A stretch of DNA of 64,000 bases, taken from NCBI GenBank assembly GCA_047501485.1, contig JAZDRN010000001.1:1116001-1180000 (forward strand), read 5' to 3'. Below the pieces are notes generated by a model. The model was not told the origin of the DNA, made no database searches, and worked only from the letters and a program-made list of their open reading frames with translations. Positions 60,705-64,000 of the stretch are shown here, piece after piece. The number at the start of each line of letters is the position of its first letter. Position 1 is the stretch's first letter. The translations under genes were made by a program, and so were the position numbers. The DNA is from Ancrocorticia sp047501485. Its GTDB lineage: Bacteria; Actinomycetota; Actinomycetes; Actinomycetales; Actinomycetaceae.

Positions 60705-63371
60705 ATGCGAGATCACGAGACACTTCTCCACGAATACATCGACACTTACCGCAGTAGAGGCATCATCCTCGATCCATTTCAGATCGACGCCTGCCGCGCA
60801 CTCGGGACAGGTAAGGACGTTCTGGTCTCGGCACCCACGGGTTCCGGAAAGACGGTCGTCGCGCACTACGCTGTCGAATTAGCGCTGGCCACCGAGAAAC
60901 GCTGTGTGTACACCGCGCCCATCAAGGCTCTTTCGAACCAGAAGTACAACGAGCTCGCCGCTCGGCTGGGCGGCGAGACCGTGGGCCTGCTGACCGGCGA
61001 TCTCACGATCAACAGGGATGCCCCCATCCTGGTGGTCACCACCGAGGTCCTGCGCAACATGCTCTTCCAGAACTCCCCGGATATCCCCGATGTGGGATAC
61101 GTGGTTCTGGATGAAGTCCACTATCTGGCTGATCGTGAACGCGGACCCGTCTGGGAGGAGGTCATCCTCTCCTTGCCTCCGCACATCCGGCTCGTCTCCC
61201 TTTCCGCTACGGTGGCCAACACCGAGGAGTTCGTCTCCTGGATGCGCTCGGTGCGCGGGGCCACCGAACTCATCGTGAGCGATGTGCGCCCGGTCCCTCT
61301 CGAGCAGCACGTGGCGGTGGGGCGCAAGCTCTATCCGCTGTACGGCCAGAAGGGCGATCCGGACTCCTCTCTCCTGAACGCCATGAACCGCCAGGAGAAC
61401 TCGCCGCGCGAGAGGGCGCGGCGCCTTTCCGACGCCGATCGCAGGCGCATCATCGGGATACTCGAGCGGAGGGATATGCTGCCCGCCATTGAGTTCATCT
61501 TCTCCAGGAAGGGATGCGACCTGGCGGCGATGGCCCTGCAACGTCACGATGTGTGGCTCACCTCGCCGGCCGAACAGAAAGAGATTCGCCGCTACGTGGC
61601 CTCTGTGCGTGAGAGTCTCTCAGAATCGGATCGCCGTGCCGTACGCTTCGAGAGCATCGCCAACTGCCTGTTGCGCGGTTTTGGTGTACACCACGCGGGT
61701 ATCCTGCCCGCCTTGAAATCATTGACCGAGAAGCTCATGGAAATGGGGCTGCTGCGGATCGTCTACGCCACCGGCACCTTGGCCCTCGGCATCGATATGC
61801 CGGTGCGCTCGGTGGTGGTGGAGGATCTGCGCCGCTGGAACGGCCAGGGCTTCATCGACCTCACCGCCACCGAGTACACGCAGCTCATCGGACGGGCCGG
61901 ACGGCGTGGAAAGGATACGGTGGGTCACGCCGTCGTCGTCGGAAATCAGGATCTCGATGTGTGGGCGCTGGCCGATCTGGGCTCCGGAAGGGTTGAGCCC
62001 CTGCTCTCGGCATTCCAGCCCTCGTACAACACCGTGGTCAACCTGCTCGCCGAGCGCAGCTACCCGGATGCGCGCGAGCTCATGGGGGCGAGCTTCGCCC
62101 AGTACCAGCGCAACGCCGATCTCGGAGGTATCGAGGCGCGTTCCCAGCGTGTGCGGCGCCGTATCGCCGACGAGGAGGAGCGGCTCACCTGCGAGCGCGG
62201 CGATCTGGTCCAGTACCTGCGCATGCGCTCGAAGTCCGGCCGCGCCGCGAAGTCCGCGCGCAAGGCCGCCAAGCGCATCTATCGCCAGCGTATCGCGGAA
62301 TCGTTCCAGGACGCGCGCACAGGAATCCTCTACGCGTATGCACGAGGAGGGGAGCTCGAGTACGGCGTCGTCCTTTCGAGCGATCCGCGAAGGCTGCGCG
62401 TGATCAACTGGTACGGAGAGGTCTCCTGGATTCGCGAGGACGATCTGTCCTCCGAGCTGCGCGAACTGGATGCTTTTCAACTGCCGCAGGGACGTTCGAT
62501 CCGCGACCGCGATACTCGCGAACAGATAGCCGACGGCATCCTGGACGAGGTCGACGAGCGCCTCGAGCTCGGCATCGACCGCGACCTGCTGGACTCCTGG
62601 TCCCGTTTCGCCGAGCCGCGCGACCAGGAATTCGCAGCCCACCCGTGCAACGACTGCCCGGATATCGAACAGCACCTGCGCGATGGCGAGACGCTGCTGT
62701 CATTGGACAATCGGCTGGCGGAGTTGCGTGAGACGGCGGCCTCCTTCACCGACTCGGTGGGCCGGGAGTTCGATCGCACCGCCGATGTCCTGCTCGAACT
62801 GGGCATTCTGCAACGGGCGGCCGCCGAGTACGAGGGTGCGGAATCATCGGACGACGGCGAAGCCCCGCCTCCCGTCGTCGAGGGGGTGCGTCTGGGCGGA
62901 GGCGCCAACGTGCTGCGGCATCTGCATCTGGAGAACGATCTCCTTCTCTACGAGTGCCTGTCGCAGCTGCAAGAGGGTGAGCTCGATGCGGCGGCCATGG
63001 CGGGTTGGGCCTCGATGTTTCTCGGGGACGATCGCCTCGGGACCCATCAGCCGACGTGGGGCAGCCTGCCGAACCTGGTCCGCCGGGCTCGTAAGAGCGC
63101 CGAGTACCTGCAAGGACTCGAACTTCGCCACGAGATCGCTCGCACCGGGGAGGTAACGCCGGGGTGCGCGGACGTCTTCGCAGCTTGGTGCTCGGGAGCC
63201 ACCCTGGAAGACTGCCTGACCATGGCCCGGATGGTAGCCGGCGACTTCGTGACTGCGGCGCGCCGGGTCATCGACCTGCTCGGTCAGATTGTCGTCGCGG
63301 GAGAAGGTACCTGGATCAGCGATGTGGCGCGGCAGGCTCGGGAGAAGATGCGTCGTAGCGAGCTGCTGTGA
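60705..63371 (+). CDS. helY: DEVH-box RNA helicase (HelY/Mtr4-like)
   Basis: 888 residues. Superfamily 2 helicase related to Ski2/Mtr4. Walker A APTGSGKT at 43-50, Ia APIKALSNQKY, DEVH at 136-139 in VVLDEVHYLADRERGP, III SLSATV, then ATGTLALGIDMP and QLIGRAGRRGKD. The C-terminal DSHCT domain covers about 700-880. Its place after pafBC equals that of mycobacterial helY. The last residues lie 57 nt before lnt. The start has no strong ribosome site. Confidence 0.92.
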   Translation: MRDHETLLHEYIDTYRSRGIILDPFQIDACRALGTGKDVLVSAPTGSGKTVVAHYAVELALATEKRCVYTAPIKALSNQKYNELAARLGGETVGLLTGDLTINRDAPILVVTTEVLRNMLFQNSPDIPDVGYVVLDEVHYLADRERGPVWEEVILSLPPHIRLVSLSATVANTEEFVSWMRSVRGATELIVSDVRPVPLEQHVAVGRKLYPLYGQKGDPDSSLLNAMNRQENSPRERARRLSDADRRRIIGILERRDMLPAIEFIFSRKGCDLAAMALQRHDVWLTSPAEQKEIRRYVASVRESLSESDRRAVRFESIANCLLRGFGVHHAGILPALKSLTEKLMEMGLLRIVYATGTLALGIDMPVRSVVVEDLRRWNGQGFIDLTATEYTQLIGRAGRRGKDTVGHAVVVGNQDLDVWALADLGSGRVEPLLSAFQPSYNTVVNLLAERSYPDARELMGASFAQYQRNADLGGIEARSQRVRRRIADEEERLTCERGDLVQYLRMRSKSGRAAKSARKAAKRIYRQRIAESFQDARTGILYAYARGGELEYGVVLSSDPRRLRVINWYGEVSWIREDDLSSELRELDAFQLPQGRSIRDRDTREQIADGILDEVDERLELGIDRDLLDSWSRFAEPRDQEFAAHPCNDCPDIEQHLRDGETLLSLDNRLAELRETAASFTDSVGREFDRTADVLLELGILQRAAAEYEGAESSDDGEAPPPVVEGVRLGGGANVLRHLHLENDLLLYECLSQLQEGELDAAAMAGWASMFLGDDRLGTHQPTWGSLPNLVRRARKSAEYLQGLELRHEIARTGEVTPGCADVFAAWCSGATLEDCLTMARMVAGDFVTAARRVIDLLGQIVVAGEGTWISDVARQAREKMRRSELL

Positions 63372-63416
63372 TATGCCGAGCGGATGCATGAGGCAAAAGC
63401 TGTCGGAAGGGCCGGG

Positions 63417-63422
63417 TAAGCT
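63417..63422 (+). promoter_or_regulatory. -10 box of a leaderless lnt transcript
   Basis: TAAGCT ends 6 nt before the GTG at 63429; no ribosome site. Confidence 0.5.
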
Positions 63423-63428
63423 GCGAGG

Positions 63429-64000
63429 GTGACCAAGAAGAAGCACATCCTGCTCGCCAATCTGGCGGCTGTCGCCGGTGGATTGGCGCTCTTCGCCGCT
63501 TTTCCACCGATCGGGATCTGGCCGATGGCGATTCTCGGTATCGCCCTTGTGGTGGGCTCCCTCGAAGGAAGGACGTGGTTCGGTTCCCTCTGGCTGGGTA
63601 CGCTGGCGGGCGGAGCTTTCTTCTTTCCTCTCTTCGAGTGGGCGCGTGTAGCCTCTGGAGAGATCATCGCCCAGGTCGGGCTAGCTACGGCCGAAGCCCT
63701 GTTCATCGGGATCATGGCTATCGTGTGGCAGGGCTTGATGCGAGGTGGGCTCGGCACCAACAGCGTTGTACGCGCGTGCACGCTGGGACTGACGTGGGTG
63801 GCGTTCGAGCACCTGCGGTCCATGTTCCCGTTTGGGGGAATGCCGTGGGGAGTCCTGGCTTTCAGCCAGGTGGACGGTCCGCTCATCCGGCTCGCACCGT
63901 GGGGATCGGTCATGCTCGTCGGCTTCGTTCTGGTCTTCGTGAGTGTCTTGCTGGAGCGGGCTGTTGTCAACGCGTTCACCGGCGGAATCGGACGTGCGAT
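63429..64000 (+). CDS. lnt: Apolipoprotein N-acyltransferase, 3' end missing
   Basis: The first 190 residues are inside the window; GTG start. Lnt adds the third acyl chain to lipoproteins in the membrane. The N-terminal multi-helix part is visible: LFAAFPPIGIWPMAILGIAL, then LAGGAFFFPLFEWA, and the characteristic VAFEHLRSMFPFGGMPWGVL followed by AFSQVDGPLIRLAPWG. The nitrilase domain with the catalytic Glu-Lys-Cys lies past the window end. The lipoprotein RibY-like gene at 54.6 kb is a possible client. Confidence 0.88.
   Translation, partial: MTKKKHILLANLAAVAGGLALFAAFPPIGIWPMAILGIALVVGSLEGRTWFGSLWLGTLAGGAFFFPLFEWARVASGEIIAQVGLATAEALFIGIMAIVWQGLMRGGLGTNSVVRACTLGLTWVAFEHLRSMFPFGGMPWGVLAFSQVDGPLIRLAPWGSVMLVGFVLVFVSVLLERAVVNAFTGGIGRA

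Overview
The window is a contiguous, gene-dense chromosomal segment of high G+C content. The gene set points to an actinobacterium (Actinomycetota), perhaps Actinomycetaceae-like. The indicators are mIHF, PafBC, DUF3866, the actinobacterial type of PriA, the order ruvX-mltG-(x)-aroC-aroK-(x)-efp-nusB-pyrR, and many start codons lying 6-7 nt after a TANNNT -10 box (leaderless transcripts). The family-level placement is inference. No insertion sequence, phage, CRISPR array or rRNA operon was seen. One tRNA gene (Asp-GTC) is present.

Layout. 1-2.4 kb: the end of a ComA (phosphosulfolactate synthase) family gene, a diverged YrdC/Sua5-like gene and a short-chain dehydrogenase, all of unknown role. 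2.5-6.2 kb, minus strand: a DeaD-type RNA helicase and an MFS transporter. 6.5-17.5 kb, plus strand: aspS with a coupled acetyltransferase, rarA, rpsD, a DUF948 protein, alaS-ruvX-mltG, an unrecognised gene and a lone prepilin peptidase. 17.6-21.1 kb: aroC, aroK, a shikimate-kinase-like protein without its P-loop lysine, efp, nusB. 21.2-29.5 kb: a tightly overlapped pyrimidine operon pyrR-pyrB-pyrC-carA-carB-pyrF, with a PyrR-binding RNA hairpin just before the pyrR ribosome binding site and a strong terminator at its end. 29.7-33.6 kb: mihF, gmk, rpoZ, coaBC, metK.

33.7-42.7 kb: an autoregulated-looking GntR(YtrA)-ABC operon with a palindromic operator, then priA, fmt, rsmB, rpe and an MFS gene. 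42.9-49.8 kb: tRNA-Asp, polyphosphate kinase 2, an amino-acid permease next to a dimethylarginine dimethylaminohydrolase, a PutP-type symporter, a HAD hydrolase and an aldo/keto reductase. 49.9-53.3 kb, minus strand: a 1119-residue protein that I read as a pyrophosphate-dependent PEP carboxykinase. 53.6-55.7 kb: an FMN riboswitch controlling a two-gene riboflavin-type ABC uptake system (permease and lipoprotein, no ATPase nearby). 55.8-64 kb: hisE-hisG, a DUF3866 gene divergent from pafB-pafC, a small membrane protein, a HelY/Mtr4-like helicase and the start of lnt.

Most genes are housekeeping. The most interesting material is the left-end ComA/YrdC-like pair, the two non-canonical genes inside the aro cluster, the PPi-PEPCK candidate, the ATPase-less riboswitch-controlled transporter, and the set of visible RNA or operator signals. 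I did not find a clear defence or mobile system.
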